The notes: generated by a model from the letters alone, not told the origin. DNA of 64,000 bases from Coenobita brevimanus (GCA_032717465.1 CM064664.1:4187804-4251803); one strand, 5' to 3'. Shown: positions 1-10,780, numbered from the stretch's first letter. Numbers and translations: made by a program.

Positions 1-735
1 CATGGTCTGCTGAACACCCAGCACCTCTCATGGACTGGGTTATAAGAACTTCTTTTTTTAATCTCGCTGCCTTATAGTGACATAATCAATTAGGTGCCAG
101 TGTCTAGATCGTGGATGCATCCACGTGTCTTTTGTTTATTCTTAAGTTGGAAAACGGTGTTGGTGATGACCAGACTGTGTTATGAACATAATGAAAGCAG
201 TCTAAGGCCATTGCCGTTCATGTTGCCAACTCCATGGAGCCCTATAATGGCATCAAAGTCTTCAAGCAGGATGAGTTTGTCATTATGTGGTTTTGAGAAA
301 GCAGTAGATCCAGAGAGTCGTTGAAGGAATCTTTGCCGGTGTCCTCAGTGTCAAGCATTGAAGCATAGGCACGGATGAGCGTTTTACATTGACATTAGAG
401 AGAGGTTTGTGCCAGAACATCAGCATCTCTGATATACCCACAGGTGATTCTTGGATCTTCTATAGTAGGTTGTTTGAGTATCCTCTCCAGAAATACTTAT
501 AACCTTCTCCTCCTTCTGTTAGGTTGTCCTTTCTGGAGAGGTGAGTCTCAGGTACAGCAGCAGTGTCAGTTTATTATCGTTTTAGTTCATGGGCAATACA
601 GGCAGACCTACAGCGTGGTCCTGGGTCTTGGTCAAAATAAAGCATGGCCCGTATATTCCTGGTTGCAAGTCGGAGGGATTCTTTTGTTTTTTCGACCGTT
701 GTTTGGAATGCCCTGACAAACGCGGTTGCTTGCCA
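1..735 (-). pseudogene. Decayed LINE fragment: APE-type endonuclease domain
   Basis: On the minus strand the six frames give scattered pieces of an apurinic endonuclease-like domain typical of non-LTR retrotransposons. Seen: an N-terminal piece near 600-700 resembling the usual start strand (LATRNIRAML) followed by a PETHLSRKD stretch near 520-570; a KLILLEDFDAIIG stretch near 245-285 (normally LGDFNARIG, so the catalytic Asp-Asn motif is altered); and WMHPRSRHWHLIDYV near 75-125, a signature of the same domain. Several stops and frameshifts separate the pieces. The enzyme would nick target DNA for target-primed reverse transcription. The RT part, if any, lies left of the window. Clade (RTE or CR1-like) is inferred. 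Confidence 0.7.
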
Positions 736-1409
736 AGATGTAGAGCAGCAAATGTTTAGGTTACCTTTTCTAAACCCCTCCTCATCATATTAACCAGCTA
801 GATGTCCGTTTGTGGCTGCTTGCTCACAATGGATACTGCTGAAGGCATGGGATGTTCCTATGCCATTATGCCAGCGACCACTGGGCCAATGCAGCCAATG
901 TGCAGGACTCGAGCTGGCGACTTCCACCCTGCATGGTCTACCATCATCACCGTATCCTGTCGCCATAGGCCATTCAGTTTTGATGATTGGGTTAAATGGG
1001 AGATGAATATAGCAGTGTGCTTGTACAATGAAAGCATTTGGTGTCATGGTGACAGTGCGCATTCCCACTGCCACATTACTTGGTCGTTCTTAGTCTGTGA
1101 CAGTGGTATGAAGATTCACAGCACCTATCTACTGACCAGGGTTGCAGGAGTCTACCGGAGCTCTGGCTATCATGCCCTGTCTTCAAAAGGACATCACTCA
1201 AGAATTTCACGTTCGGGGTTTACTTGCGTAGCCTTAACGCACCTAAGGGTGGATGAATACACAGTCTGACCCCTCACTGATTGTTCCTTCAGCATGGGTA
1301 ACACTGTATGTCTGTTGAGGCCAGAGGGATCAACCCCCAACCGATATGGGCCACCAGATTTATGGGGTATGCATGCATCCCACAATGACAAGGTGGTTCC
1401 TGTGGGAGG

Positions 1410-1411
<2 letters not shown>
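736..1411. other. No assignable gene; possible 5' part of the decayed LINE
   Basis: Two overlapping open frames exist here (plus 802-1269, minus 790-1074). The minus frame runs towards the decayed endonuclease fragment and may be its 5' leader or N-terminus, but I recognise no domain. Neither frame is claimed as a gene. Confidence 0.3.

Positions 1412-1494
<83 letters not shown>
1412..1494. repeat. (CA)n microsatellite
   Basis: Uninterrupted CA dinucleotide run of about 41 units. It creates spurious His-Thr and Cys-Val open frames on both strands. Confidence 0.98.
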
Positions 1495-1495
<1 letters not shown>

Positions 1496-2070
1496 CACAA
1501 ACTTCCATCAACTCCCTTTCAGTCCCACGGTTGGATGATGCTAGACTACACTAGAAAAAACATTAGTCTACACTCCACCAGGTTTACGTTCACATGAGCC
1601 AAGGGTTGCAACTAATATATACACTATGGTATAAACATACATTCAACTGTACGGTATACGTTTATGCAGATTATCTTACTTTAGTACTCAAGTTCACAAG
1701 ATCTGAGTGTGACTGAACCCAGACTAGGTTACCCCATCACCGGACTAGTTCCCGCAACTTACCTTATCTTATAGTAAATTGAAGGGTATTTATAGACTGT
1801 GCATAATACGGTGGAATTAAGAGTTACTGCTGCATTAATATAGAGGTAGCAATACCATTATTACCTCTTCTTTGCTCAAGGATAAGGAAAAGTGAGTACA
1901 CAACCTCCCGATGCCTGTTACAGTTTCTTCCCACACAAACAGATTTGTGTAATGACAAAATAACAAATCTTCACCTTTTATCCTTAGTCTGACTTCTGAT
2001 CCTCGAGGATAATAGGAGAAAAAATATATTCCACTCTCTCAGAGAGTATCATACTCCACTAAGGAATAAA
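1495..2070. other. No gene seen
   Basis: AT-rich sequence without a recognisable frame, repeat or RNA gene. Confidence 0.5.
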
Positions 2071-2168
2071 GTGTCTTTTTTTTTTCTCTTTGTACCGAGG
2101 TTCTTCACAAGGATGCCTGTGTTTTTTTTTTTTTTCAATTTGTACCAAGGTTCTTCACAAGGACACCT
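2071..2168. repeat. Direct tandem duplication of about 49 bp with poly-T
   Basis: Two adjacent units, each a T-run followed by a TTTGTACC(A/G)AGGTTC block and TTCACAAGGA. Units are near 2071-2118 and 2119-2168. They differ by a few substitutions and by T-tract length. Confidence 0.85.
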
Positions 2169-2996
2169 TTGCGTGGTGACACGTATATGACTGGGTGAGT
2201 CCACTTCCTAGTTAAACAAACGTTCAACAGCTTTCTCCCTATCACTCGAAACGAGGATGGTGGACTTTAGATGAAACGCTTTTCAGCCTGCAGTTCACCG
2301 GGTTCCCAACATGATAAACCTGGGGCAAGAAACACTCAGGTTATATACTGTCAATTTCGAGGCGTGTGTGAAAGTGGCTCAGTTGTGTTGTTCTTACCGT
2401 TATTCCTATACTCCTCTGGAAGGAATTCTTCTTTCTTTGAGGGTTTCTGTGTAACGTGCGGAACACTGACGTTTGAAGAAATGAGCTTATTGGCTATAAG
2501 CCGGTAGGTGAAGAAAGATAGGCTAAGAACCATACCTCCCAAACATTAAGTCCATAATATTCAGGCAAGGAAAGGTTGTCAGATATATCTTAAAAATAAA
2601 TTATTGATTAATTGATTGATTAAGTGAAATAAAATCTTGTGGTGCAACTGCCAGAGTCAAATTCCAAATTAATATGAACATGAACTTCAAAGTGGAAAAA
2701 ATTAATTGGCTAGATGGCAAATTTATATAAAACGATGAGCATTACAACTGATCGGTGTATGTAATGGCCTACTTACACTGCTTGCTGTAGTTAAATGGTG
2801 TCAGTCTTGGAGGACGACCCATGCCAATAATCGAACATCGATATTTCTGAGCCATCAGGGGAGGCGTGTGTCTTGGTTGAAGAGGGATGTATGTGGATGT
2901 TGATATCTGTGAGATGGAGTCAAGATTCCGCAACTTTGAGACGTAAGTGAATGTGAATGAGGCCCATTCAACTGAGCAGACTTTGGTTAGGTTATT

Positions 2997-2998
<2 letters not shown>
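2169..2998. other. No gene seen
   Basis: Short frames on both strands around 2271-2542 overlap each other and show no domain. No repeat was identified. Confidence 0.5.

Positions 2999-3040
<42 letters not shown>
2999..3040. repeat. (AT)n microsatellite
   Basis: Perfect AT run of about 21 units. Confidence 0.98.
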
Positions 3041-3042
<2 letters not shown>

Positions 3043-3104
3043 TGGTAGGCGGGGACGCCCACCATCCACTCACTCAATGTAGTGCTGCTCTCGGGTATCT
3101 GCCC

Positions 3105-3240
3105 TTTCCTCTCCATCCTTCTTTCCTTCCATTCTCTTCTGTCTTTCTTTCCTTCATTCTTTCCTTGTCCTTCTGCCTTCCGGTGACTTTACACTCCCTC
3201 TTCTGTCTTTCTTTCCTTCATTCTTTCCACTTCCTTCAGC
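3105..3240. repeat. Polypyrimidine tract with a 29-bp direct repeat
   Basis: C/T-rich strand. The same 29-bp block (CTTCTGTCTTTC then TTCCTTCATTCTTTCC) occurs near 3138-3166 and 3199-3227. Confidence 0.8.
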
Positions 3241-3289
3241 CTGTGTACCAGGAAACCATTTACTATGCTGGGCGGTAACCATATAACCA

Positions 3290-3500
3290 AATTTTGGCGC
3301 CTGGTGGTTTAGTGAGAAATTATTGTGCTCCAATCGGATTGAGCCGGTGAAGGTTTATATCCATGGAATGGTTGGGGTTGATTGCTCATGTAATTCCACT
3401 CAGGGATGAGTGAGGGTGGTCACTCTCATCTTAAATGTCGGGACCAACTGCCTAGCCCCGGACTCCTACGCACCTCATGGGACAATGTAGGATTGGATGA
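3290..3500 (+). mobile_element. Possible tRNA-headed SINE
   Basis: A tRNA-like head is suggested by an A-box-like TGGTTTAGTGAG near 3304 and a B-box-like GGTTTATATCC near 3350, about 45 bp apart, followed by an unrelated tail that runs into an (AT)n tract. Boundaries and target duplications were not established. Confidence 0.35.
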
Positions 3501-3502
<2 letters not shown>

Positions 3503-3561
<59 letters not shown>

Positions 3562-3586
3562 AGACAGAGAGAGAGAGAGAGAGACT
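3503..3586. repeat. (AT)n followed by (GA)n microsatellite
   Basis: AT run to 3556, then an imperfect GA run to about 3586. It may be the tail of the SINE-like sequence to its left. Confidence 0.95.
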
Positions 3587-4150
3587 TTAATCCTGTAGGG
3601 GATGGCTACAAACAAATTGCCCCCATGTCGCCCTGTCCCCTGTTCCGCACATCGTAAGGAGGGAAAAGTGGTATAGATGGTGATGATGATGAAAAACTTT
3701 GCTTTTAAAATGTGGGCAGACCTGTCATAAAAAACTGAATTTATCCACTGTCCGATGACGCCCATTCATGTACAGTGTCTGTGTTCTCTCCAGATAATTT
3801 AGTTTAATCTTAAAAGAATTCCAAACTGTAATGGATTTTTTTACTGGTATATCCAGTCAAGGTAGGTTTGGAAACCACGCCCAATACTGACCGTAATCGT
3901 CTGGTGCTGTTAGGATTGAGTGATTGATTGGTGAACCTGTAGAAAAAAATGACTGCGGAACTCCCTTGTGTGGCACCAGACAGCAGTGAAACAGACGATA
4001 CGATAAAGTAAAAGGAATAAAACTAACACTAAAAGCACTAAACACTAAAACTTACAAAGGAATCTGGCTGCCTGCACAAAGGACAGGCTTCCCCCATCCC
4101 TCACCATTGCAAAAGCATCCTCTCCAAGCACTGGGCTGTGTTTGTAATAA
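3587..4150. other. No gene seen
   Basis: Short overlapping frames only. No domain or repeat recognised up to the MITE at 4151. Confidence 0.5.
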
Positions 4151-4924
4151 TTAAACCCGCCCCATCCTGACGTTTTCTGGGCAGTGGTACGCCCCAGTCC
4201 CGACATTTTTGGACCTTTTTTTTTTTTTTGGCTCAAACATCCGCTTTTGGTGAGAAACATCGAAAATTCATAGAGAAATCGCTCACCTGAGGTTTAAAAT
4301 ACTCGAGGTACGAGTACCTCCTTACCTGACTGGGTTTTCTAACAGGCTGGCACCAAAGAAAACGAGTTCTATGGAAGGGTAACTATTTTATCCACTCATA
4401 AACAGTATTTATTTATATACTTGGTACGAATTTATATGTAGTACAAGAGTATATTGGTTTTCAAACAGTAATATAGGCATTATAAACATTGTTTCACTCA
4501 CTAACTCATCACCATTCATGACCTTTTTTTCCCACATTACCTGATCATCATTCCTGACTGTTTCTTCCTCTAATGCTATGTAAACTTTGTCCTCCACATT
4601 GTCATCGATTGGGGAATCACTCTGGCCCTGAATGTCTTTATTGGCCAGGTCACTGGTAACAGGAGAATTGCCGAGACAATGGCGTGCAGGGGGGGGGAGA
4701 GGTTATGCGGTGGAAGGCATTGTCCCTGCTTGGCATCTTGTAAAGGAACAGAGGAAGGCGTCCTGTGTATACGTGCGAGAAATCACTCGCGAAATCACTC
4801 GCGAAAATTGAAAATTGTGCAAATTAAGGAACTTGCAATATTGCCGCATTAATTTACGTTTCTGGGATATGAGTGCACATTATGTGAGGACGTGAATTCA
4901 CGTCTCTGGGACGCAGCGGGTTAA
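4151..4924 (-). mobile_element. piggyBac-derived MITE, copy 3 (diverged)
   Basis: TTAA target copies lie at 4151-4154 and 4921-4924, flanking a body of about 766 bp. The left end reads ACCCGCCCCATCCTGACG. The right end, reverse-complemented, reads CCCGCTGCGTCCCAGAGACG. Both resemble PB1/PB2 termini. The sequence is homologous along its length to the MITEs at 21646-22403 and 33219-33976. On the minus strand near 4595-4640 a frame reads QSDSPIDD, close to the SDSPLDD motif in the N-terminus of the PB1/PB2 transposases. This suggests an internal-deletion derivative of a related autonomous element. Confidence 0.85.
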
Positions 4925-5288
4925 AGCAGACGTAACATCATGGACAGTGTTAACCTCAATCCAATGATGTCCTTTTCAAATTTATCAGGCCTTCACTAAA
5001 CAGATTTACTGCAAGTACGAAGGACATTTATTGAAGAGTTTACTGAAGGTTATATCTATTACAAGCTGCACAAAATCGCCAAGATTATTAACCTGGTTAC
5101 TGTGATGGTGTCATAAGTTTATTGTTACCTCTAGAAAATAATACTAAACTCAGGAAGAATTTCTTGTATTCAAGGGGTTCATGAAAGCTACATCTGAACA
5201 CCCAAGATCAGGTTCAGATTGTTTTCTCCCAACCTCAATAAAATCGCCTGGAGATTTCTAGATGATATTATTAACTACCGAATGTAAC
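4925..5288. other. No gene seen
   Basis: AT-rich sequence between the MITE and the (AT)n tract that abuts LINE-A. Confidence 0.5.
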
Positions 5289-5306
5289 ATATATATATAT
5301 ATATAT
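5289..5306. repeat. (AT)n at the 3' end of LINE-A
   Basis: Short AT run directly abutting the LINE 3' terminus, as is common where LINE tails are simple repeats. Confidence 0.9.
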
Positions 5307-6076
5307 GGGGAAGAAGGAACCAAAGGCAATGAGCCCACAAAACTGTTACTTCCAAGAGAAAAACAAAATACAAGAGAGAGCCAAATTCAAGATCCATTCA
5401 TTTTGAGATGCCTTGACACACTGCGTTTGAAAGACTGGAGATCATAGGAAGCAGGAAATACAGACAGAGGGAGACAGTTCAAGAGTTGACCTGTTGCATA
5501 AATGAAGGACTGGGAGTAACAGTTAACTCATGCCTTAGAGAGTTGGACAGAAAAGGGGTGAGAGTTTCCTGCTAGACAGGTGCTACGCGCCCATCATAGA
5601 AGTGGAGGAATGCATGCAGACAATTCAGAGGAACAGTGACCATAGAAGTAGCGATAGAAAAGAGATAAAGATGCAACATCATGGCGAAGAGACAGAGGTT
5701 GAAGGGAGTCAGTAAGAGGGGGAGAGTTAATGAGACGAAAAGCCTTTGACTCCACCCTATTGAGAAGACTTGTATGTGGGGAGCCTCCCCACACGTGAGA
5801 GTTGTACTCCACACAGGGGTGGATAAAACCCCTGTATAGAGTCAACAATTGTGCAGGGGCAATGAAGGAATGAAGTCGGCTTGGCACACCCAATCTTTTG
5901 GAAGCAGATTTTACAAGAGATATAATATGATCTTTCCAAGACAAGTCCCGAGCAAATGAAACCCCAAGCATGTTCAACGATGATGCAGGATTAAATTGAG
6001 TATTATTAAACATAAGTGGGTATACCTGTGGAAGATTTTGTCGGGTTGATAGGTGCAAAAACTGAGTCTTTGATGC
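5307..6076 (-). pseudogene. LINE-A, 3' part: C-terminal region of Jockey/CR1-type reverse transcriptase
   Basis: Minus-strand reading gives the region after the RT catalytic core. Near 5950 is LNMLGVSFARDLSWKDH, then LLTLYRGFIHPCVEYNSHVW and LLNRVESKAFRLI, then a C-terminal FYRYFYGHCSSEL. After a frame break comes the tail NCLPLSVFPASYDLQSF near 5440-5490. These are family hallmarks of APE-type LINE polyproteins (Jockey/CR1 group). The enzyme copies LINE RNA into DNA at a nicked target. The missing upstream piece, including the YADD box, resumes at 10068 on the far side of PB1, so this is one LINE split by PB1. The 5' part of the element is absent. Confidence 0.85.
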
Positions 6077-6089
6077 AAACCCGAGACGT

Positions 6090-6170
6090 CCCGTCAACGT
6101 ATGGATATGTTGCAACGTTTTGCATTTGCCAGTCCCGTCGACGTACCGGTATGTTTTGCAATTGCAAGTT
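6090..6170 (+). promoter_or_regulatory. Subterminal repeat pair of PB1
   Basis: Two copies of a CCCGTC(A/G)ACGTA motif about 38 bp apart, each followed by a TATG element. The same arrangement occurs at the PB2 5' end (47465-47555). Subterminal repeats of this sort are often transposase-binding sites; that role is inference. Confidence 0.5.
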
Positions 6171-6332
6171 GCATAATTTCCACAATTTTCAAAATTTGTG
6201 CTTGATTTTTGGTACGTAGCATCGCACGACCTTCCCCTACCTGCCACCAGGAGGGGACACTCGGCGACCCCGCGTGACCCGCGCTCACCTTTGGCTCGGT
6301 CACTCACCTGTTAGCAACGGTCCCGCTCAGAC

Positions 6333-8701
6333 ATGGCGCATAGAGGTCTCTCAGAGGACGAAATTCAAGCCGCCCTGGATGCCTTTACTGGTGATAGTGA
6401 TTCACCACTCGATGATGAGGAGATGGACAAAGATTATGTCCAACCAGAGGATGTGGAAAGCAGCACCAGTGATGAGGAGGTCCCGTCCCCCAGGAAGTGG
6501 CGCTACGTGACTTATTGTGCTGCAGGAGAGGGTCAGGCCACATAAAAACATGCAAGATCCTCTAGCCAGCCCCTACGTGACGTGGAGCCCGATTTCAAGG
6601 ACGAGGACGACGATGAGGACGAGGACATAGCCGTGGGACGTGCTTCCACGTGGTACAGCCATGAGGTAATAACTCATCACGGCCCAGAGCGCACATCACA
6701 TCGTTCTAACAAGTATGGGCCTAGTGTTTTGTTTGGGGATGATGGAAGTGGTGTTGAGGGAGTGGGGAGTGAAAGGGAAAGTGTTGGGAAGAGTGTGGAA
6801 AGTGAGAGTGGCGGGAGTGAGTCACGTGGTGGTGTGAGGCGGCGGGGCTTATCAGTTGGGGCAGTGAGGGTGGGTAGTGAGTCACGTGGTGAGGTGATGG
6901 AGCAGGGAGGTGAGGAAGAGCCACTCCCGAGCACGTCTTATGCTCCCCAATATTCCCGGGCTTCCTCCCCACAGCCCCCTGATGTTTCCCAAGGCCGTAA
7001 GGGTAAGGGAAAGGGGAAGGGTAAAGGCAGAGGGAAGAGGAGTGCGAGTCGGGAAGCCCTACACACTCCTCCTCCCCAACCTCCCCCACCATCACCTCCT
7101 CCCCACCCTGATGAAGGTGAGGATGGGCATGATCGGGACGAGGAATTTGTGTCTTGGAATTGGGAGGATGTGAGTGATTTTACTCCCCTCATTCACCCAT
7201 TCACTGAGCAGGGGCGTGCTGGATGCATTGCTTCCGGTATTCACCCAAATTCAACCAGGCTGGATTTTTTCCACCTTTTCTTCAGTGAGGCTTTTGTGGA
7301 GGAAATAATGGATCAAACCGGTTCACTAACAGCCAGCGGCATGAGAGTGAAAGACAGGGCACAAGGAGCAGGCATTCAATCCTCTATGATTACCCAGTCT
7401 CCCTTGCAGAAATGTTTTTGTTTTTGGCCTTGGTACTTTTGATGGGTATTGTACGAAAGAACCGAATTCCTGCATACTGGACAAGGGACCCTATTATGCT
7501 TACACCAATATTTGGCCAAGTAATGAGCCGTAATCAGTTTCAGCAAATTCTAAGCCGTCTCCATTTCTATGATGCAGCTGATCCTGCAAATGCTAATGAC
7601 ACTGATAAGATGAGGCAAATTAGATTGGTTTTTGATCACCTAAGGCAGACATTCCGTTCTTCATTTTATCCCTATTAAGACCTCGTCATAGACGAGAGTC
7701 TTGTGTTGTGGAGAGGCAATATTTCATTTCGGCAGTACATACCCAGCTAAAGGCACCGTTTTGGGTTCAAGATCTTTGTTATGTGTGACTGCAGGACTGG
7801 GTATGTGCATGCAATAGTTTTGTACACCGGTGCACAGACAGACACAAAAGAAGATCGGAGTGTTGGTCTGTCGGGAGCAGTGGTAAAGACAATGATAGAA
7901 GACTATCTTCGTCGTGCTCACGTCCTTTACCTTGACAATTGGTACACTAGCCCTGTTCTCGCTCGATTTCTACACACGCATGACACGGGGATATGTGGGA
8001 CCATGAAGGTGAACCGGCATCACATGGTCAAGGTGGGGCGGAAACTTGACAGGAATGAGGTTGTCTTCCTCCAGGCAAACAATATCCTTGCAACTGTGTG
8101 GAACCACAATAGAGAAGTCCGACTCTTGTCCACAGTTCACCGCCCCTTCATGGACCGTACAGAGTTGGTAGATTATCGGAGCGAGAACAGGCACCATGTA
8201 TGGAAACCTGAATGTGTGCTTGATTATTAAATCAACATGCGCCTGGTGGACCAGTCAGACTCCATGATATCCACTGTCGAGTGTGCCAGGACCACGATGA
8301 AGTGGTACAAAAAACTATTCTTTCACCTGCTTGACATTACTGCCCTGAATTGCCACCACATTCACGCCATGACAACAGGAGTTCAGGAAACCTTTGAAGG
8401 GTTTGTGAGGGAGCTGACACGAGAGATTGGTGCAAAATATGCGGTTGAAAGGCCCCAACACCGCACCCACACGGCCCCAGGTGCCCACCCTCCCCTGAGA
8501 TTATCCTCCTGCCATTTCCCCACTCCCATACCTCCCCAAGCAAACAGACCTAGGCCCCAACGCAGATGTCACATGTGTAGCAATTCCCGCGTGAGACCCA
8601 CCACTCAGAGAAAGGACACCCGCTATGAGTGCGTTCAGTGTGACGTGGGTCTGTGTATTCACCCATGTTTCAGTGAGTTTCACACGCTCCTGCACTTCTG
8701 A
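6333..8701 (+). pseudogene. piggyBac-like transposase (PB1), broken
   Basis: Homologue of the piggyBac DDE transposase (DDE_Tnp_1_7 type), which cuts and pastes the element at TTAA. The ATG at 6333 gives MAHRGLSEDE, matching the PB2 start. An acidic N-terminus (SDSPLDDEEMD) leads to a Ser/Pro/Gly linker and a Lys/Gly-rich basic tract near 7000-7040, which may be a nuclear localisation signal. The catalytic core has FHLFFSEAFVEEI, IPAYW, VMSRNQFQQIL, then the likely three catalytic Asp in VIDESL (near 7690), LDNWYTS (near 7935) and LVDQSDSM (near 8245). A C-terminal CxxC...CxxC...CxxxC region (8560-8680) is the zinc-ribbon-like tail of the family. Lesions: TAA at 6543, a frameshift near 7325, TAA at 7676, TAA at 7748 and TAA at 8228. 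The product cannot be full length. Confidence 0.92.
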
Positions 8702-8736
8702 TAAGGTGTGAATGCGATAGGACGCTGATACTCTGA

Positions 8737-8742
8737 AATAAA
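8737..8742 (+). promoter_or_regulatory. Polyadenylation signal of PB1 transposase
   Basis: AATAAA about 35 bp after the TGA of the transposase frame. Confidence 0.55.
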
Positions 8743-8755
8743 TGCGACAAACAGA

Positions 8756-9365
8756 CGCTCAGTGTAATTATAAGGCCAGTAGATCTGTAAATAGTGGTAT
8801 GGAAGTGAATACGGGTGTAATATAAGTGGAAAATTATTATGTAAGTGTATGAATATTATCTAAGTGGAAACATACCTTGCGAGGGTATTTTGATGCGATA
8901 TTCATACGCTCAGTGCAATAAATAAGGCCCGTAAATATGTAAATAGGAGTCTACAAGTGAACACGGGTGTAATATAAGTGGAATATTAGTATGTAAGTGT
9001 ATGAGTAATTTCTAAGTGGAAACATAACTCGCGAGGGTATTTTGATGCGATATTGAGACGCTCAGTGGAATAAATAAGGCCCGTAAATATGTAAATAGGA
9101 GTGTACAAGTGAACACGGGTGTAATATAAGTGGAATATTACTGTGTAAGTGTATGAGTATTATGTTGGTCGAAACATTCATTGCGAGGGTATTTTCATGC
9201 GATATTCTGATGCTCATTAGAATAAATAATGTCAGTAAATATGTATAGTGCAGAATAGGGTGTAAATGGGTGTAATGTAAGTGGTAAAGTATATTGTGAT
9301 TGAAGAAATAAAGTAAAAGTGGAAACACGAGTGTTAGAGTGTGGTTGCTACGAGATTATGCGCTA
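8756..9365 (+). repeat. Tandem 151-152-bp repeats in the PB1 3' region
   Basis: Four units start near 8756, 8907, 9059 and 9211, each opening with a CGCTCAGTG-like block. Units 2-4 carry AATAAA at 8917, 9069 and 9221, exactly 152 bp apart. Each also shares a GGGTGTAATATAAGTGG block. The fourth unit is more diverged. A longer-period homologous array occupies the matching part of PB2. Confidence 0.9.
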
Positions 9366-10063
9366 GCATTTCGCTAAATGCCCTCGTAATGAATATAAAT
9401 AATTGAAAACGTTTATAGTGGTGGAGGAAAGGTTCAATGTAAAGAAGAAAATATTATGAAAGTGATAAAACAATGTGGTATGTTGAAATACGAGTCGTAG
9501 CGAGTGCGCTGAGTAAGCATATGTGCGCTATGCTTATGCTACATGTCATCGTAATGAATGAAAACAGCTGAAAACATCAATCATTTACATACAGTACAAA
9601 ACTGTAAAATGGCATTGAAACAGTACTATACAAGTAGAAAAAATGATATGTTGACTGAAACAAGAAACTTACCACATAGCGTTTTACCAATCAGACCAAA
9701 CTCGCTATGTTCGCGCGAAGGTACAATGCTTATTTTTCATATATATGTCATTGAAATTCATTATATTGTTATTCTTATTATTAATTAGTTCAAATTCAGT
9801 AAATGTAGAGGTGTTGTTTGTTGTTTCTCCCAAAATTACCTACCATAGAAAACGTGAGCGCCTCACGCCTCTATGATAGAATCCGATACCTGGCGCGGGG
9901 GACCTCACCTGTTCTGACCAGTTGCGGACCACGGTAAGCACCTTCTTTGTGATTTTCCTTTGTTTCTCAACATAAGCGGAAGTTTTAGCCAAAAAAAAAT
10001 TTTTCCAAAAATGGTCGGGACTGGGGGATGTCATAGGTGCGAAGGTGATCGGGACGTGATGGG
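9366..10063. other. PB1 3' noncoding region
   Basis: AT-rich sequence with weaker repeat similarity near 9340-9560, then the terminal block from about 9850 that matches the PB2 3' terminus at 18468-18690. No coding frame is claimed. Confidence 0.7.
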
Positions 10064-10067
10064 TTAA

Positions 10068-10272
10068 AAACAACCAGATTATTTTTACCCCAGTCAGAGA
10101 TACGAGCCAAGTCAGACATTAGGTGTGCCATAACCTCATCCCTTGCCTGTTGAAGTAACTTCTGAGATGGACGTTGTGGGAATCGAATGGAAAGGTGAAG
10201 GGTGTAGTCATCAGCGTATGAGTGGATAGGGTTTGATGTACAGCTTAGAAGGTCATTGATCAATAAAAGGAA

Positions 10273-10273
<1 letters not shown>
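10068..10273 (-). pseudogene. LINE-A, central RT part with YADD box
   Basis: Minus-strand frame: LLLINDLLSCTSNP, HSYADDYTLH (10205-10235, the RT catalytic YADD), then MSDLARISDWGKNN up to the TTAA at 10064. It continues in sense with the LINE-A piece left of PB1 at 6076. At its 5' side the LINE stops at an (AT)n tract, so this copy is 5'-truncated just before the catalytic box. Confidence 0.88.

Positions 10274-10327
<54 letters not shown>
10274..10327. repeat. (AT)n microsatellite at the LINE-A 5' truncation
   Basis: Perfect AT run directly abutting the truncated LINE. It extends the RT frame artificially as Ile-Tyr repeats. Confidence 0.98.
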
Positions 10328-10333
<6 letters not shown>

Positions 10334-10398
10334 GAACCTCCAGATAATTGTTCTCGCAATAGGATAAAATTTTCGGATTGGTGTTTGTATTTTCGTCG

Positions 10399-10592
10399 GT
10401 TTAGGAGTTCCGTAACTGCTGTTCCTTGACGATCTATTTTACTTATCGGGATACTTTTTACTGTCCTCCTCTGCTCATTAAAATATTTAAAATACTATCA
10501 TTCCCAGCACAAATTAAATACAAACTGATATTAACCAGCCTTGTCCAAAAACAAATCTCTAAGAAACAGGTGTGAGGGAGCTTCCTTACCTG
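10399..10592. mobile_element. Small TIR element (MITE family B), degenerate copy
   Basis: The right end AGGTGTGAGGGAGCTTCCTT and internal sequence resemble the element at 14073-14261. The left end (GGTTTAGGAGTTCCGTAAC) is a degenerate inverted partner. About 190 bp, no coding capacity. Confidence 0.45.
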
Positions 10593-10780
10593 ACGAGAAC
10601 GTGACCCTGGGAGAGTGAAATATAGTCTTCATTAACTTCACCTGTACTAGTGGTCTCTCCCAAAATAATATTAACTGCCAGCAGGAAAACTAATTTAAGA
10701 CGGTACCGCGATGAAATGTTTAAACGACTGAGGCCCGCATCTCGTCGGCTGAGGCAGCTCCTTACCATCGTTCTCTAGAC

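Larger units (their letters stand above)
6079..10063 (+). mobile_element. PB1: piggyBac-like DNA transposon inserted in LINE-A
   Basis: The 3' end reads inward from TTAA (10064-10067) as CCCATCACGTCCCGATCAC on the minus strand. The 5' end begins ACCCGAGACGTCCCGTCAAC near 6079. The right flank is TTAA. The left flank has only AA (6077-6078), consistent with a 2-bp loss from TTAA. The element holds one broken transposase gene (6333-8701), a tandem 151-152-bp repeat array (about 8756-9365) and a 3' region ending in a terminus shared with PB2. TTAA target use is characteristic of piggyBac. Confidence 0.9.

Noticed and set aside
802..1269. 155-codon plus-strand frame
   Set aside because: No domain, and it overlaps a minus frame that points into a LINE fragment. 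Likely chance.
1289..1597. Open frames over the (CA)n tract
   Set aside because: Built from dinucleotide repeats (His-Thr or Cys-Val runs). The same applies to the frames at 2769-3116, 3406-3657, 56426-56704 and 56968-57321.
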